Assembly: GCA_023387735.1 (NCBI GenBank)
Contig: JAEWHP010000035.1
Coordinates: 124,001 to 188,000 of the forward strand
DNA: 64,000 nucleotides
DNA from: Pseudomonadota bacterium
Lineage (GTDB): Bacteria > Pseudomonadota > Alphaproteobacteria > Rhizobiales > Xanthobacteraceae
Direction of reading: 5' to 3'
Part shown: piece after piece, positions 16,380 through 25,060 of the stretch
Layout: the number at the start of each line of letters is the position of its first letter
Numbering within the stretch: the stretch's first letter is position 1
Translations under genes and position numbers: made by a program
Notes under the pieces: model-generated
Told to the model about the DNA's origin: nothing
The model's input: only the letters and a program-made list of their open reading frames with translations
The model's database searches: none

Positions 16380-17197
16380 TGGCGAGCAACGCACCCATCG
16401 CCGGCGCGATGCCGCCGGACAATGCGCCCCGGCGCGATCCTGCCGCCGTTCCCGCGCTGTCGATCGCAGGCGTCAGCCATTCCTATGGGCCGCGACGCGC
16501 ATTGATCGATGTCAGCTTCGACGTGACGCCGGCCAGCTTCACGGCCCTGCTTGGGCTCAACGGCGCCGGCAAGAGCACGCTGTTCGCGCTGATCACGCGG
16601 CTGTTCGGCATTCAGGCCGGGCGCATCAGCATTTTTGGCCATGATATCGGCGGTTCGCCGAGCGAGGCGTTGCGCCTGCTCGGCGTGGTGTTCCAGTCCC
16701 GCACGCTCGATCTCGATCTCACGGTGGCGCAGAACCTGCTCTATCACGCCGCCCTGCACGGCATCGCGAGGCGCGAGGCACGTGTGCGCAGCGGCGAGGT
16801 GCTGGAACGGATCGGACTTGCGGACCGCGCCGGCAGCAAGGTGCGCGACCTTTCCGGCGGCCAGATGCGGCGGCTCGAAATCGCGCGCACGCTGCTGCAC
16901 CACCCGTCGCTCTTGCTGCTCGACGAGGCGACCGTCGGCCTCGACGTCAAGGCCCGCGCCGATATCCTCAACCACGTCCGCCGGCTGGTTGCCGAGCAAG
17001 GCATCGGCGTGCTCTGGGCCACGCACCTGTTCGACGAGATCATGCCGGGCGACGACCTCGTGGTGCTGCATCAGGGCCGCGTGCTTGCGCACGGTCCGGT
17101 CGAGGACATGATCACTGCTGCCGGAGGGCGCGATCTCAACTCCGCCTTCATGCGCCTGACTGGCGCAGCAGTTGAACCCGGGAGCGCAACGCCATGA
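16376..17197 (+). CDS. ABC transporter ATP-binding protein, PQQ-dependent alcohol dehydrogenase system (LutE/PedA-like)
   Basis: Protein of 273 aa with Walker A G-L-N-G-A-G-K-S-T near residue 62, Q-loop V-V-F-Q-S-R-T, signature L-S-G-G-Q-M-R-R, Walker B L-L-L-L-D-E-A-T and H-loop A-T-H. Overlaps the propeller gene by 4 nt and the permease gene by 4 nt. The A-T instead of E-P after D-E is characteristic of this subfamily and CcmA-like exporters. It should energise the ABC-2 type permease that follows. Confidence 0.9.
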   Translation: MMASNAPIAGAMPPDNAPRRDPAAVPALSIAGVSHSYGPRRALIDVSFDVTPASFTALLGLNGAGKSTLFALITRLFGIQAGRISIFGHDIGGSPSEALRLLGVVFQSRTLDLDLTVAQNLLYHAALHGIARREARVRSGEVLERIGLADRAGSKVRDLSGGQMRRLEIARTLLHHPSLLLLDEATVGLDVKARADILNHVRRLVAEQGIGVLWATHLFDEIMPGDDLVVLHQGRVLAHGPVEDMITAAGGRDLNSAFMRLTGAAVEPGSATP

Positions 17198-18042
17198 GCT
17201 CCACCACAGCAGGACAGGCTCGCCGCGGCTTTTCATTCGCCGAATACGTCGTCTGCCTGAACGGCATCGTTTGGCGCGAGGCGCTGCGCTTTGTGCACCA
17301 GCGCGAACGGTTCGTTTCCGCCCTCGTCAGGCCGCTGGTGTGGCTGTTCATCTTCGCCGCCGGCTTCCGCCAGGTGCTCGGCATCTCCATCATCCCGCCG
17401 TACGAAACCTACATCCTCTACGAGGTCTATATCGCGCCCGGGCTGATGGCGATGATCCAGCTGTTCAACGGCATGCAGTCGTCGCTCTCGATGGTCTACG
17501 ACCGCGAGATGGGTAACATGCGCACCCTTCTGGTGAGCCCGCTGCCGCGCTGGTATCTGCTGTTCTGCAAGCTGGTGGCGGGAACCGCGGTCTCGCTGCT
17601 GCAGGTTTACGCGTTCCTGCTGATCGCCTGGTTCTGGGATATCGCACCGCCGCCTATCGGCTATCTCACCGTGCTGCCGATGCTGGTGCTCTCGGGCCTG
17701 ATGCTCGGCGCGCTCGGCATGCTGATCTCGTCCGGCATCAAGCAGCTCGAGAACTTTGCCGGCGTCATGAACTTCGTCATCTTCCCGATGTTCTTTGCCT
17801 CCTCGGCGCTTTATCCGCTCTGGAAGGTGCAGGAGGGCAGCCCCCTGCTCTATTATGTCTGCCAGTTCAACCCGTTCACCCATGCGGTCGAGTTGATACG
17901 CTTCGCGCTGTATGGAAAGATCAACTGGATCTCGCTCGGCGTCGTCCTCGGCTGCACGGCGGCCTTCATGGTCGGCGCAATCTACGCCTATGACCCTTCA
18001 CGTGGCCTGATCCGCCGCGGACCTGCGGGAGGCGAAACATGA
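17194..18042 (+). CDS. ABC-2 type permease, PQQ-dependent alcohol dehydrogenase system (LutF/PedC-like)
   Basis: Integral inner-membrane protein of 282 aa with six hydrophobic segments and the ABC-2 family signature region (M-R-T-L-L-V-S-P-L-P-R-W, then F-A-S-S-A-L-Y-P-L-W). Ribosome site GGGAGCG, with 4-nt overlaps on both sides. ABC-2 permeases are usually exporters, whereas a binding protein suggests import; this mix is a known oddity of the Lut/Ped transporter family. Confidence 0.88.
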   Translation: MSSTTAGQARRGFSFAEYVVCLNGIVWREALRFVHQRERFVSALVRPLVWLFIFAAGFRQVLGISIIPPYETYILYEVYIAPGLMAMIQLFNGMQSSLSMVYDREMGNMRTLLVSPLPRWYLLFCKLVAGTAVSLLQVYAFLLIAWFWDIAPPPIGYLTVLPMLVLSGLMLGALGMLISSGIKQLENFAGVMNFVIFPMFFASSALYPLWKVQEGSPLLYYVCQFNPFTHAVELIRFALYGKINWISLGVVLGCTAAFMVGAIYAYDPSRGLIRRGPAGGET

Positions 18043-18650
18043 GACGGCTGATCGCAATCGGGACGTTCCTCTTCGCCGCGGCATCGATCGAATTCGGCCA
18101 TGCCGCCGATCCGCGCTATCCGGACTGGCCGTGCATCCAGGCCAAGGTGCCGGAAATCTCGCTGGCCGCGGTGTGGGCCGGTCCGCCGCTTGACGACATC
18201 AAGGGCAAGTGGAAGGACGACCCCAAGGTGAGCGCCCTCGTTCCGAGACTTGCAGCCCGACGCACGTCGCTCGAGGACGCCCAGAAGGCGATCACCGAGT
18301 TTCTCGGCAGCTCGGCCGACAAGGCGACCGCTGGCAAGCTCCTGTTCACCGGCCTGTTCGATACCCTCAACGCACAGCGTTCGTCGGTCCTGAACGGGCT
18401 GGAACGGATCACCCGCAAGCAGCGCACGGCTGCGGAAAAGATCCAGGCCGATGCCGTAGCGATGCAGGCGCTGCAGGGATCGTCCTCGCCGGACCAGAGC
18501 AAGATCGAAGAACTCGGAAATCAGCTGGTTTGGCAAACCCGGATTTTCGAAGAGCGGCAGCGCGTGGTGAAATTCGTCTGCGAAGTACCGACCGCGATCG
18601 ACCAGCGATTGTTCGCGCTCGGTCGCGTGATCCAGCAGGAGATGGAGTAG
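18039..18650 (+). CDS. Exported hypothetical protein at the end of the Lut/Ped-like operon
   Basis: Protein of 203 aa with a signal peptide (1-22, ending F-G-H-A-A). The mature part begins D-P-R-Y-P-D-W-P-C-I-Q-A-K-V-P and is mostly helical, with a predicted coiled region around residues 115-150 and a second cysteine near the end (F-V-C-E-V-P). The strong ribosome site GGGAGG and 4-nt overlap with the permease tie it to the transporter. I do not recognise a characterised relative; M. extorquens lut clusters contain similar-sized exported proteins. Confidence 0.75.
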   Translation: MRRLIAIGTFLFAAASIEFGHAADPRYPDWPCIQAKVPEISLAAVWAGPPLDDIKGKWKDDPKVSALVPRLAARRTSLEDAQKAITEFLGSSADKATAGKLLFTGLFDTLNAQRSSVLNGLERITRKQRTAAEKIQADAVAMQALQGSSSPDQSKIEELGNQLVWQTRIFEERQRVVKFVCEVPTAIDQRLFALGRVIQQEME

Positions 18651-18659
18651 CGGGCTCCC

Positions 18660-19235
18660 TCAGTTGTCCTTGCGTGATTTTTCCGCGTGCGCCCTCGGTT
18701 CGGGCTGCGCTTCCACCACCGGCAGCCTGGCGCGTTCCCAGCCTTCGGTTCCGTCCGGATACCAGGCGACGTTGGAATAGCCGTACGACAGTACACGCTT
18801 CGCCGCGTTCCAGGACATCCAGCAATCCTCCTGGCAGTAGATCACGAGCAACGCGGCCTTGTTGCCGCCGGATGCCCGCTGCAGCCCGCGCCGCAGATAG
18901 TCCTCGGTTGCCTCCGCCAGCCTGCCGTAGCCGGTGTCGGGTAGCCAGACGCTGCCGGGAATGTTGAACCGCGGTTTGTCGCGCCACACTGTGCCCGCAG
19001 GAAGATTTGGCGGCTTTGGCGCACGTGGCATCACGTCGATGAAAGCCGCGCTGCCGGCCCGCCAGATCGCTTCGGCCTCCGCGGTCGCCAGAACGCGGGC
19101 GCCTTTGAGCGTTGCCGGAACCGGCGCGCGATAGTCGTCGGTGCGATACCCGTCCGGCTCCGGCACTTGCTGCGCGAAAACTTCGCTCGCGAGCGCGAGG
19201 GCCGCAACGACCACCCACGCCAGCCGCCGCATCAT
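18660..19235 (-). CDS. PQQ-dependent catabolism-associated CxxCW rhodanese-like protein
   Basis: Periplasmic protein of 191 aa with a signal peptide (1-21). A rhodanese fold is recognisable (A-A-F-I-D-V-M-P-R early, Y-C-Q-E-D-C-W near residue 140, W-Y-P-D-G-T-E-G-W later). The C-Q-E-D-C-W sequence is the CxxCW motif that names the family found with quinoprotein dehydrogenases. It lies downstream of and overlaps xoxJ by 4 nt and is convergent with the 203-aa gene. A thiol redox or sulfur-transfer role is inferred. Confidence 0.88.
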   Translation of the reverse strand: MMRRLAWVVVAALALASEVFAQQVPEPDGYRTDDYRAPVPATLKGARVLATAEAEAIWRAGSAAFIDVMPRAPKPPNLPAGTVWRDKPRFNIPGSVWLPDTGYGRLAEATEDYLRRGLQRASGGNKAALLVIYCQEDCWMSWNAAKRVLSYGYSNVAWYPDGTEGWERARLPVVEAQPEPRAHAEKSRKDN

Positions 19236-20116
19236 GGCGACTTCGTCGCCGTCTCCGCGCCGATCGGCCGGTTATTCTCATCGAGCAAGGGAACGCCGAA
19301 GTCGAGCAGTATCTTGTTGATGGCCGGCTGGTTCTCCTGGATCAGACTGTTGAGTTGCCGCTTCCAGTTCTGGTCGGCCCCGCGCACGCCCATGCCGATC
19401 CGATAGACCAGCCGCGGCCCGGTGGTTTCCTTGACCAGCGGCGTGACATGAAGCGGCGGGTTCGTCTTCCTGGCGTAGAAACCGGCCAGTGGTCCCCATA
19501 GAATGGCGGCGTCGATCTTTCCTGCAGTCAGGTCGTTGATCATGGTTTCCGCCGATGACTCGACGCGCGTGTCGACCACCAGCGGATACGGTCTGGCGTC
19601 CGCCATCAAGCCATTGACGGACATGTTGGTGGCGGGCGGCGTACCGGCAACGATGCCGATATGCTTGCCCTTCAGGCGGCTGTCCCCGAGCGTGGTGACA
19701 TCTTCAAGCCCGCTGCCTGGCTTGGCGACGAGCGCATACGCCGTTCGGTAGTAGGGATTTGTGCCCTGGACCAGATCGTCGCCTTGCGGAAAGCCCATGA
19801 TGACGTCGCAACGATGCGCGGCAAGCGTCATCCGGACGAACCCCGTTGCTTGCGGATAGTACATGTAGTCGAGTTTCTTCTGCAGCTTTTCCGCAAACAG
19901 CTCGCCGAGCTTGTTCTCGAACCCCTCGCCCTTGTCGTTCGAGAACGGCAGATTGTGCGGGTCGGCGCATACTCTCAGCACCTTGGGATCGACCAGCTCG
20001 ATCGAGGGGCCGGCGCCGTCACTGGTCTGCGCCCGGCAGATGCCACTGCCGGCAAGCACTGCCATGATCGCCATCACCCGCAGCAGCAATCCACCACGTC
20101 GCGCACCCTTTGTCAT
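19232..20116 (-). CDS. xoxJ: XoxJ: quinoprotein dehydrogenase-associated periplasmic solute-binding-like protein
   Basis: Protein of 294 aa with a signal peptide (about 1-29) and a type 2 periplasmic binding fold (L-R-V-C-A-D-P-H-N-L-P-F-S-N is the family start). It belongs to the MxaJ/XoxJ group, thought to help mature or activate the methanol dehydrogenase rather than to transport a solute. The ATG at 20116 is chosen over an upstream start at 20296 because of the excellent ribosome site GAGAGGAGATC and the start of the signal peptide. Divergent from the metallohydrolase gene. Confidence 0.88.
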   Translation of the reverse strand: MTKGARRGGLLLRVMAIMAVLAGSGICRAQTSDGAGPSIELVDPKVLRVCADPHNLPFSNDKGEGFENKLGELFAEKLQKKLDYMYYPQATGFVRMTLAAHRCDVIMGFPQGDDLVQGTNPYYRTAYALVAKPGSGLEDVTTLGDSRLKGKHIGIVAGTPPATNMSVNGLMADARPYPLVVDTRVESSAETMINDLTAGKIDAAILWGPLAGFYARKTNPPLHVTPLVKETTGPRLVYRIGMGVRGADQNWKRQLNSLIQENQPAINKILLDFGVPLLDENNRPIGAETATKSP

Positions 20117-20287
20117 CGCGATCTCCTCTCGATCAACACGGGCCGGGGTCCAACGATTGCGCAGCGGGCCATCGCGTGCAACAGGGATAAACCCCGTGGC
20201 GGGTTCGCGTTGCTTGTTGCGGCGCAAACTGGCTTGACGGAGAAGACGAAGCGACCGATCGCTTCCGGGTCGGACTGAGGCAGAAAC

Positions 20288-21214
20288 ATGGCTCATCGCG
20301 TGTCGGTTCTCGCTCTTCTGATGGTACTCGGCGCATCGACCCTAGCGCGGGCGCAGCAGCAGGAATTGCCTGTGAGCGAAGTCGCGCCGAAAATATTCGT
20401 GCATGTCGGCGAGGTCGCGCTGATGACCCGCGAGAACGAGGGTGCCACCGCCAATGTCGGGTTCATCGTCGGTGACGACGCGGTTGCGGTGATCGATACC
20501 GGCGGCAGCGTTCGCGAAGGCGAGCGGCTGCTGGCGGCGATCCGGGCTCGCACCGACAAGCCGATCCGGTACGTCATCAACACGCACGGCCACCCGGACC
20601 ACGTCTTTGGCAACGCCGCGTTCGTAAGCGATGGAACCGTGTTCGTCGGCCATCGGAACCTGCCGCAGGCGCTGGCCGTGCGCGGGCCGTTCTACACCGA
20701 CGCTTTTCGCCGGATCATGGGCGAGCAACTGATGGAGGGCGTGCGCATGATTTCGCCCACCCTCCTGGTCGCCGGAACGACTAGACTCGATCTCGGCTCG
20801 CGACCCCTGACATTGAAGACATGGTCGACCGCGCACAGCGACAATGACCTCACCGTTCTCGATGAGCGAACCGGTACCCTGTTCGCGGGCGATCTCGTGT
20901 TCCTTGGCCACATTCCCGTGCTGGACGGCAGCCTTCGCGGCTGGCTCAAGGTCACCGACGAACTCGGCAGCCTTCCCGCCCAACGCGTGGTTCCCGGTCA
21001 CGGACCGGTGAGCGAATGGCCGGCGGCACTTGTCGACCAGCGCCGCTACCTAGCGAAACTGGCGAACGATATTCGCGCCCTCATCGCCCGCGGCGAACCG
21101 ATAACGGCCGCCGCCGGCACTGCCGCCGCCTCGGAGCAGCCGCGTTGGCAATTGTTCGGGGATTACAACGCGCGCAATGCAACATCCGCTTATTCAGAAA
21201 TTGAATGGGAATAG
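20288..21214 (+). CDS. Quinoprotein relay system zinc metallohydrolase
   Basis: Metallo-beta-lactamase fold protein of 308 aa with a signal peptide (1-21). The zinc-binding motif reads N-T-H-G-H-P-D-H-V-F-G-N near residue 100, followed by the H in T-A-H-S-D-N-D, D in F-A-G-D-L-V-F and H in P-G-H-G-P-V. It belongs to the SoxH-related group found beside PQQ dehydrogenases and SoxYZ-like carriers. Its periplasmic substrate is unknown. Divergent from xoxJ across 171 nt. Confidence 0.88.
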   Translation: MAHRVSVLALLMVLGASTLARAQQQELPVSEVAPKIFVHVGEVALMTRENEGATANVGFIVGDDAVAVIDTGGSVREGERLLAAIRARTDKPIRYVINTHGHPDHVFGNAAFVSDGTVFVGHRNLPQALAVRGPFYTDAFRRIMGEQLMEGVRMISPTLLVAGTTRLDLGSRPLTLKTWSTAHSDNDLTVLDERTGTLFAGDLVFLGHIPVLDGSLRGWLKVTDELGSLPAQRVVPGHGPVSEWPAALVDQRRYLAKLANDIRALIARGEPITAAAGTAAASEQPRWQLFGDYNARNATSAYSEIEWE

Positions 21215-21261
21215 TCCGGCCGATGCTCTATCTTGACGCGGCCCAGCAAAGGATCGCCGCC

Positions 21262-22098
21262 ATGCCCGGACGTCGTTTCCGCCTCCTCTGCATCGCCAGC
21301 GCGCTCTGCAGCGCCATCGTGCTCGGCGCACAAATGGCGCCAGCGGCAACGCCCGGGGCCAACGATCCATGGCCCGGCCTCGTCCAGGATATCTTCAACA
21401 ATCGCCCGATGAACGACGGCGCCGATGTGATCGGCATCGAGATGCCGTACCGCGCCGAGGACGCAGCGATCGTTCCTGTCACCCTGCGAACCAGGCTTCC
21501 GGCCGGTGACAACCGTCGCGTACTGAGGATTACGTTGGTCATCGATCAGAACCCGGCGCCGATGGCGGCGAAGTTCGAGCTGGGGCCGAACGCCAATGTA
21601 ACGGAAATCTCGACACGCGTGCGCGTCAACAACTACACCGACGTTCATGCGGTGGCCGAATTGAGCGACGGCAAGCTCTACATGACGAAGACCTACGTGA
21701 AGGCTTCCGGCGGCTGCTCCGCCCCTGCCGCCAAGAACGCGCTGGAAGCGAAGGCCCGGCTCGGCCAGATGCGATACCGCCAATTCGCGCGATCCGGCCA
21801 GGGTCCCGCCAGCGGTACGCGCGAGGCGCAGATCATGATCGGTCATCCCAGCCATTCCGGCCTGCAGATGGATCAGGTCACGCAGCTCTATATCCCGGCC
21901 TTCTTCGTCAACGAGCTGCGGCTGTGGCAGGACGACAGTCTGGTGCTGGCGATGGAAGGCGGAATCTCGATTTCGGAAGATCCCAATATCCGCTTCACCT
22001 ATGTCTCGAATGGCGCGAAGCGCTTCCGCGCCGAGGCCAGGGATACCGAAGGCCACGTCTTCCAGAAGGAATGGAACGTCGAGGATTCCGGCATGTGA
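21262..22098 (+). CDS. Quinoprotein dehydrogenase-associated SoxYZ-like carrier protein
   Basis: Exported protein of about 278 aa (signal peptide 1-29) that fuses a SoxY-like domain, with the carrier-type motif S-G-G-C-S-A near residue 155, to a SoxZ-like immunoglobulin domain (M-I-G-H-P-S-H-S-G-L then F-V-N-E-L). In sulfur oxidation the SoxY cysteine in GGCGG carries sulfur intermediates; here the cysteine is kept but the tail is altered. The ATG at 21262 has the AAGGA ribosome site and starts the signal peptide; an in-frame ATG at 21205 overlaps the metallohydrolase gene. Works presumably with that hydrolase. Confidence 0.85.
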   Translation: MPGRRFRLLCIASALCSAIVLGAQMAPAATPGANDPWPGLVQDIFNNRPMNDGADVIGIEMPYRAEDAAIVPVTLRTRLPAGDNRRVLRITLVIDQNPAPMAAKFELGPNANVTEISTRVRVNNYTDVHAVAELSDGKLYMTKTYVKASGGCSAPAAKNALEAKARLGQMRYRQFARSGQGPASGTREAQIMIGHPSHSGLQMDQVTQLYIPAFFVNELRLWQDDSLVLAMEGGISISEDPNIRFTYVSNGAKRFRAEARDTEGHVFQKEWNVEDSGM

Positions 22099-22134
22099 CG
22101 CGCCGCGGCGTGCGGGCATCGAGCGCATCAAGCG

Positions 22135-22494
22135 CTAGAAGCATCTCACTTCGGCTTCGGCCTGCGCGCGCCTGAGATCATTGAGTGCACCAGCCGCCTG
22201 CGCGGACGTGCGGAATGGCGAGCCGAGATCGCTCCGAACCTGCGACATGCTCATCACGGTTTCAGCCGTGACATAGCGTGCGTAAGGCAGCAGCGACGCG
22301 ATGATGTCGATCGAACAGGAGCACTGTTCGATCGCCTGCCGCGTTTCGCCATTCGCCTTCATGCAGCCAAAGACGTATTCGGCGCGCGCCGACGTCGGAT
22401 AATCGTTGAGGTCTTCGGCCCGCGCCGTCGCTGCCGTCATCATCAGCACCGCCGACGCGGCGACAATACGTCGTACCGATCCGGCCGCTCTCAT
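22135..22494 (-). CDS. Small exported cysteine-containing protein of the xox island
   Basis: Protein of 119 aa with a signal peptide (1-26, ending A-T-A-R-A-E). The mature part is helical with four cysteines: F-G-C-M, Q-C-S-C-S-I-D and the last-but-one residue. The arrangement suggests two disulfides. It overlaps no neighbour and is divergent from the NitT/TauT-type binding protein gene, separated by less than 90 nt. I do not recognise a function; similar small proteins accompany xoxF clusters in rhizobia. Confidence 0.75.
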   Translation of the reverse strand: MRAAGSVRRIVAASAVLMMTAATARAEDLNDYPTSARAEYVFGCMKANGETRQAIEQCSCSIDIIASLLPYARYVTAETVMSMSQVRSDLGSPFRTSAQAAGALNDLRRAQAEAEVRCF

Positions 22495-22579
22495 GCTCTT
22501 CCCTCCGGCTGCGAAGCATGAAAGCTATGCTATGAAAGTCCTGCTGAAAAGATGCTGGCGGAAGACGCCCAAGGCACCC

Positions 22580-23560
22580 ATGACACATTGTCTTCGCATG
22601 TTGCTGGCAGCAGTTTACGTGGCTTTCGCGCAGATCGGCACGTGCCACGGCGCGGACGCCGTGCGGGTTGCGGTGCAAAAAACCGGAACGCTGGCATGGG
22701 AACTTGCCGTGATCCGCGCGCATGGTCTCGACAAGCAGGCCAATCTCTCGGTTCAGGCGATTGAACTCGCCAGCCCCGAGGCGGGCAAGATCGCGCTTCG
22801 CGCCGGCAGCGCCGACATCATCGTCTCCGATTGGCTCTGGGTGTCGCGCGAACGCACCCTTGGCGCAAAGCTGACATTCTATCCGTATTCGAGCGCGCTC
22901 GGCGCCGTCATGGTGCCAGCCTCGTCACCGATCCGGTCATTGGCCGATATCAAGGGCCGCAAGCTCGCCGTTGCCGGCGGCCCGATCGACAAGAACTGGC
23001 TGTTGCTGCAGGCGTGGCTGAAGCAGGGAGGCATCGACCTCAAGTCGGACGCGACGATCGCCTACGGCGCGCCGCCGCTGCTGATGGCAAAGACGCTGGG
23101 CGGCGAGATGGATGCGGCCCTGAACTACTGGAATTTCTGCGCCGTCATGGAAGCAAAGGGCTTTCGCCGCGTGGCCGGCATCGAGGATCTGTTGCCGAAG
23201 CTGGGGGCCAAGGGCCGCACCGCGATGATCGGCTACGTCTTCGACGAAAAATGGGCCAGCACCAGCCAGGATACGATGGCGCGATTTATCGCCATGACCC
23301 GCAAGGCAAAGGAGATCCTGTCGAGCTCGGATTCCGAGTGGGAGACGATTGCGCCGCTGACCGGGGCCGCCGACGCCGCCACGCTGCGAACCTATCGCGA
23401 CCGCTATCGGGAAGGCATTCCGCGTCGTCCCATCGCCGATGAGGAAGCTGACGCCCGCATCCTCTACCGCGTGCTGGCCGCGATCGGCGGCCGCGAACTG
23501 GTCGGTCCGGCACAGGAACTGGAGTCCGGTACGTTCTATCACGCGATTCCCGGAGATTGA
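22580..23560 (+). CDS. ABC substrate-binding protein, NitT/TauT class, in the methanol island
   Basis: Protein of about 326 aa with a signal peptide (ending C-H-G-A) and an SsuA/ThiY-like type 2 fold: V-R-V-A-V-Q-K-T-G-T-L-A-W-E-L and G-S-A-D-I-I-V-S-D-W-L-W-V-S-R. The ATG at 22580 has AAGG at the right spacing; an ATG at 22532 would add 16 residues before the signal peptide. It heads a three-gene transporter with a permease and an ATPase. Family members bind nitrate, taurine or pyrimidines, but the location suggests a substrate linked to quinoprotein metabolism, which is inference. Confidence 0.82.
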   Translation: MTHCLRMLLAAVYVAFAQIGTCHGADAVRVAVQKTGTLAWELAVIRAHGLDKQANLSVQAIELASPEAGKIALRAGSADIIVSDWLWVSRERTLGAKLTFYPYSSALGAVMVPASSPIRSLADIKGRKLAVAGGPIDKNWLLLQAWLKQGGIDLKSDATIAYGAPPLLMAKTLGGEMDAALNYWNFCAVMEAKGFRRVAGIEDLLPKLGAKGRTAMIGYVFDEKWASTSQDTMARFIAMTRKAKEILSSSDSEWETIAPLTGAADAATLRTYRDRYREGIPRRPIADEEADARILYRVLAAIGGRELVGPAQELESGTFYHAIPGD

Positions 23561-23561
23561 G

Positions 23562-24299
23562 GTGCCGCGCCTGCTGTCATTTGCGGTGTTCGTTGCGACC
23601 TGGTGGATCGCCTCGCTGCTGATCGGCGACGTGAAGCTGCCACCTCCCCCGACTGTGGTCGCGGCGATGATCGCGGAAGCCAGATCCGGAGCGCTGTTCT
23701 TCCATCTCGGAGCCACACTGGCGCGCGTGGCGCTCGCGTTCGTCCTTGCGATGTCGCTGGGATCCGCGATCGGCTATTTGATGGGCCGGGTTCGGCTCGC
23801 CGATCGAATTTGCGATCCCTGGCTGATCCTGCTGCTCAACCTGCCGGCGCTCGTCGTGATCGTGCTGGCCTACATCTGGGCCGGGCTGACGGAGGCGGCC
23901 GCGATCGCCGCCATCGCCGTCAACAAGCTTCCGACCGCCGTCGTCACCCTGCGCGAGGGCGCACGCGCGCTCGACGCTTCCCTCGACGAAATGGCGACCG
24001 TGTTTGCGATCCCGCGCTGGCGGGCGTTCCGGCACGTGATCCTGCCGCAACTGGCGCCCTACATCGCCGCCGCCGCGCGATCGGGACTTTCGCTCGTCTG
24101 GAAGATCGTGCTGGTCGCGGAATTGCTCGGACGTCCAAACGGCGTCGGCTTCGAGATCGGCGTCGCCTTCCAGCTGTTCGACATCCCGCTTCTGCTCGCC
24201 TACTCGCTCAGCTTCGCCGCGGTCGTGCTCGTCATCGAAACGTTGCTGGTACAGCCATTTGAGGCCCGGCTATCGCGGTGGCGGCCCCGTGCGGCTTGA
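23562..24299 (+). CDS. ABC transporter permease, NitT/TauT class
   Basis: Inner-membrane protein of about 245 aa (BPD_transp_1) with five to six hydrophobic segments. The EAA-loop region reads E-M-A-T-V-F-A-I-P-R-W-R-A-F-R-H-V-I-L-P-Q-L. The likely start is GTG at 23562, one base after the stop of the binding-protein gene, with GGAG six bases upstream; a longer reading from 23439 is out of frame with and overlaps that gene. Its end overlaps the ATPase gene by 11 nt. Confidence 0.85.
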   Translation: MPRLLSFAVFVATWWIASLLIGDVKLPPPPTVVAAMIAEARSGALFFHLGATLARVALAFVLAMSLGSAIGYLMGRVRLADRICDPWLILLLNLPALVVIVLAYIWAGLTEAAAIAAIAVNKLPTAVVTLREGARALDASLDEMATVFAIPRWRAFRHVILPQLAPYIAAAARSGLSLVWKIVLVAELLGRPNGVGFEIGVAFQLFDIPLLLAYSLSFAAVVLVIETLLVQPFEARLSRWRPRAA

Positions 24300-24993
24300 A
24301 GTCGACATCACAAGCAAGGAGTACAGTAACGCCGCAGGCGAACGACACGCCGTGATCGCCGGCCTCAAGTTTGCGCTCGGCACCGGCGAGGTTGGCGTGT
24401 TGGTCGGTCCGTCCGGCTGCGGCAAGAGCACCATGCTGAAAATCTTCGCGGGGCTCGACCACGACTATCAGGGGCGCGTTTCTCACCCTCCCGGCGTCCG
24501 GATCGGCATGGTGTTCCAGGAGCCCCGGCTGCTGCCCTGGCGATCGGTCGAGGAAAACGTGCGGCTGGTCGCGCCGCTAATCGATGAGACAAAACTCTCC
24601 GCACTGTTCGGCATTCTGGAGTTGAGCGAACACCGCAACCATTTCCCCGGCGAATTGTCGCTTGGCCTCGCCCGGCGCGTCGCGCTCGCCCGCGCGTTCG
24701 CCATCGAACCCGATTTCCTCATCCTCGACGAGCCGTTCGCATCGCTCGACGAGGCCCTCGCCACTCGCCTGCGCGAACAGATCGCGATGCTGGTGGATAG
24801 CCGCTCCGTGATGACGCTTCTGGTCACCCACGACGTCGACGACGCGGTTCGTCTCGGTGACCGCGTGTTCCTGTTGGCGCCTCGACCGACACACATTGTT
24901 GCCGAACTGCCGATCCCGACACCGCGCAGCGCGCGAAGCGAAGCCGAGATCGCGGCGATCAAGGCGGAAATTGCCCGATTGACGGCGACCTGA
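24289..24993 (+). CDS. ABC transporter ATP-binding protein, NitT/TauT class, with altered signature motif
   Basis: Protein of about 234 aa with Walker A G-P-S-G-C-G-K-S-T near residue 46, Q-loop V-F-Q-E-P-R-L-L-P-W-R, Walker B F-L-I-L-D-E-P-F-A-S-L-D and H-loop V-T-H-D-V-D-D-A. The normal LSGGQ signature is replaced by L-S-L-G-L-A-R-R. The start is taken as GTG at 24289; a TTG at 24259 is the alternative. Despite the odd signature all other ATPase motifs are intact, so it is probably functional. Confidence 0.85.
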   Translation: MRLEVDITSKEYSNAAGERHAVIAGLKFALGTGEVGVLVGPSGCGKSTMLKIFAGLDHDYQGRVSHPPGVRIGMVFQEPRLLPWRSVEENVRLVAPLIDETKLSALFGILELSEHRNHFPGELSLGLARRVALARAFAIEPDFLILDEPFASLDEALATRLREQIAMLVDSRSVMTLLVTHDVDDAVRLGDRVFLLAPRPTHIVAELPIPTPRSARSEAEIAAIKAEIARLTAT

Positions 24994-25060
24994 CAGGCCG
25001 CGATGTCCGATAGGCACTGGTCGACGCGACTGCTAGGATACCTCGTCGGCGGAGTTGACG

